Shown one piece after another: positions 62,549 through 64,000 of a stretch of 64,000 nt of DNA. The stretch lies in NCBI RefSeq assembly GCF_029207565.1, contig NZ_JANCMW010000018.1, forward strand, positions 22,127 to 86,126. The letters are read 5' to 3'. A program made the translations under genes and the position numbers. Each line of letters starts with the position of its first letter. Positions within the stretch are counted from its first letter, which is position 1. The stretch comes from Marinobacter iranensis. Lineage in GTDB: Bacteria; Pseudomonadota; Gammaproteobacteria; Pseudomonadales; Oleiphilaceae. The notes under the pieces are model-generated. The model had not been told where the DNA came from. It searched no databases and saw only the letters and a program-made list of their open reading frames with translations.

Positions 62549-64000
62549 CAGACCGCACCTTGTGTTTCTGGTGAGCAGACCTGGCAGATCCCCTTACCCT
62601 GATTCGCTGCATTCTTGATGGCGCGTATCTGATCTGGCTTGGCCATCGGTCTTTGGGGTGTCTCCGACAGGTCCACCGGCGCAACAGCCCCACCATTCTT
62701 CTCCACCAACCCAGGCATCTCCGGCGCTTGAACCGCCTGCCCACTCCCCTTACCCGGCGAACCACCGGCATTAAGCTTGATAGCCGCGCCACCCATCGCA
62801 ACGCCGCTCGGATCGATCTTCACAAAGCTGCCGCCCGCCTTCAGGGTGATTTCCGCACCTGCTTCGATAACGGCTTTCTGGCCGGCCTTGATGTGCAGTT
62901 CGGTGCCGGAGTCGCTGAGCCAGGCGGTGCCGGCTTTCAGGTGCAGGGTGCCGGTGACGTTGAAGCTGCGGTCTTTGCCGGTTTGCTCCCGTTTCTCACC
63001 GTCCACGGTGGCGTGGTCATTGCCCTTGATGTGGGCCTTGCGGTGGTTTTCCACAGTCAGGTGGCTGTCATTCTTGATGACTTCGGTGCGGTTGTTCTCG
63101 GTCAACAGGTCCAGGTCTTTCTGGGCGTGGACGTAGATCTGTTCTTTGTCAGCTTCGTCCTCAAACCGCAGTTCGTTACTGCCCTCGCCCTTGTGGGTCT
63201 GGGTTTTTATTGTGGTTCTGGTCTTGTGTTCCGGCAGCGCGTACGGCGGTGTGTTGGTAGCGTGGTAGGTTCGGCCGGTAATGATCGGTTGGTCCGGGTC
63301 GCCGTCCAGGAAGCTGACGATGACTTCGTGGCCGATTCTTGGGAGGGCCATGAAGCCATACTGGCCTCCGGCCCAGCCCTGGCTGACTCTGAGCCAGGCA
63401 CTGGAGTGTTCATCATTTTTTAAGTAGCGGTCCCACGGGAATCTGACTTTCACCCGTCCGTGTTCGTCGCAGTGGATCTCTTCGCCTTCGGGGCCGGTGA
63501 CGATGGCGATCTGGGGGCCGTCCATCAGTGGGCGGTGCTGGATCTGTGGTCGCCAGGTGCGGTCGGCGGGAATGGCGTTGAAGGCGTTGTGGTAGGTGGT
63601 GGCGCCGTTGTTGCCCTCCTCTTCCAGGGCCTGGGGTTGTTCACCGGTGTGGCTGATGCGGGTGAACAGCCATTCCCGGTTCAGGCGCGGGTTGTCGTGT
63701 TCGGTGAGTTCGACCTTGGCACCCACGGTGAAATCAGGACGGTTGCTCTGGCCGTTGGCCGTTGTGGCGTCGTTCCTGAGGGCCTCCAGGCGGCTTTCGG
63801 TGAACGGCTGGCCGCTGGCGTCCTGTTTGAAGCGGCCGGGGTAATCGTAGTGCTGGTAGTCTTCCCGCTGGGCCTCAAGCCTGTCGGCCTGGTGTTCGTG
63901 CATCAGGGCGTAGGCGGGGTTCCTGAAGGTGTAGTCCTTCATGGCCACGGAGGCGGCCCGGATCCGTTCCTGGTAGCGGAACTGGAAGACGGCGCTCTGG
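62548..64000 (-). CDS. vgrG: VgrG type VI spike protein (C-terminal part)
   Basis: At least 483 residues; the 5' end is outside the window. The visible part covers the end of the gp27-like region (from VFQFRYQERIR), the gp5 OB fold with VKVRFPWDRY and SSAWLRVSQGWAGGQYGFMALPRIG, and the C-terminal DUF2345 beta needle (HLTVENHRKAHIKGNDH). It ends with a short tail with a CxxC pair (ICQVC), with no large catalytic extension. The start codon and N-terminus are missing. The stop shares a base with the adaptor start. Confidence 0.95.
   Translation of the reverse strand, partial: QSAVFQFRYQERIRAASVAMKDYTFRNPAYALMHEHQADRLEAQREDYQHYDYPGRFKQDASGQPFTESRLEALRNDATTANGQSNRPDFTVGAKVELTEHDNPRLNREWLFTRISHTGEQPQALEEEGNNGATTYHNAFNAIPADRTWRPQIQHRPLMDGPQIAIVTGPEGEEIHCDEHGRVKVRFPWDRYLKNDEHSSAWLRVSQGWAGGQYGFMALPRIGHEVIVSFLDGDPDQPIITGRTYHATNTPPYALPEHKTRTTIKTQTHKGEGSNELRFEDEADKEQIYVHAQKDLDLLTENNRTEVIKNDSHLTVENHRKAHIKGNDHATVDGEKREQTGKDRSFNVTGTLHLKAGTAWLSDSGTELHIKAGQKAVIEAGAEITLKAGGSFVKIDPSGVAMGGAAIKLNAGGSPGKGSGQAVQAPEMPGLVEKNGGAVAPVDLSETPQRPMAKPDQIRAIKNAANQGKGICQVCSPETQGAV

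Noticed and set aside
1..64000. CRISPR arrays, rRNA, tRNA, IS elements with transposase
   Set aside because: No regularly spaced direct repeats, no rRNA or tRNA cloverleaf and no transposase frame were seen.
62548..64000. Specialised VgrG with its own catalytic extension
   Set aside because: After the beta needle only a short tail with a CxxC pair is left, too small for a catalytic domain.

Overview
The window reads as chromosome of a high-GC marine gammaproteobacterium, most likely Marinobacter or a near relative. This rests on gene content: a dedicated proteobacterial sortase system, acetylpolyamine amidohydrolase, DUF3422, DUF2288 and DUF2237 proteins, and a VasX-like type VI secretion island. 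It is inferred from protein families and not from a marker gene; no rRNA or tRNA gene was seen. Coding density is high, and nearly every gap is a short promoter or terminator region.

Layout. 1-9.3 kb: start of an aldehyde dehydrogenase divergent from an acetylpolyamine amidohydrolase, then thiI, ppnN, a small cytochrome c, an enoyl-CoA hydratase/HIBCH-like enzyme, an ankyrin lipoprotein, tmcA and a DUF2237 gene. 9.3-13.2 kb: a long palindromic repeat, a UvrD-like helicase and an OmpA-family porin. 13.2-20.4 kb: a LacI-controlled operon (epimerase/isomerase, Gfo/Idh/MocA dehydrogenase, ABC ATPase, permease, binding protein) with two matching operators. 20.4-29.8 kb: RNA methyltransferases, a second palindromic repeat, dadA, a TatD nuclease, lysO and acnA. 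30-37 kb: an ABC exporter, a zinc-finger/membrane/TPR protein, a rhomboid protease, a signal-less OmpA-domain protein, MAPEG, GlsB and PlsC-type proteins. 37-43 kb: the dedicated sortase system (sortase, VIT/vWA substrate, response regulator, histidine kinase). 43-56 kb: DUF3422, a DUF815 ATPase, mgsA, a spermidine-synthase-like protein, a triple-sensor diguanylate cyclase, cysK, an outer-membrane protein with a structured leader, a lipase-like gene pair, a GDPD, YqjD-like envelope proteins, a periplasmic DNA ligase and a DUF4124 protein.

56.2-64 kb is a type VI secretion effector island read leftward: vgrG (cut by the window edge), a DUF4123 adaptor, a 955-residue VasX-like effector with internal membrane segments, and a membrane immunity gene overlapping the effector end. 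After it come a fragment resembling the end of a neighbouring small gene, a relic of the effector C-terminus, a second complete immunity copy, an AT-rich small gene, another effector-tail relic and a 27-codon ORF. The overlaps suggest coupled translation. The relics suggest that modules were added by recombination at the 3' end of the effector. This is the most unusual part of the window.

Three non-coding structures also stand out: two copies of an approximately 108-bp repeat with 27-28 bp complementary arms whose arm sequences differ while pairing is kept, a 10-bp-closed RNA structure abutting the Shine-Dalgarno site of an outer-membrane protein gene, and a long imperfect inverted repeat upstream of acnA.
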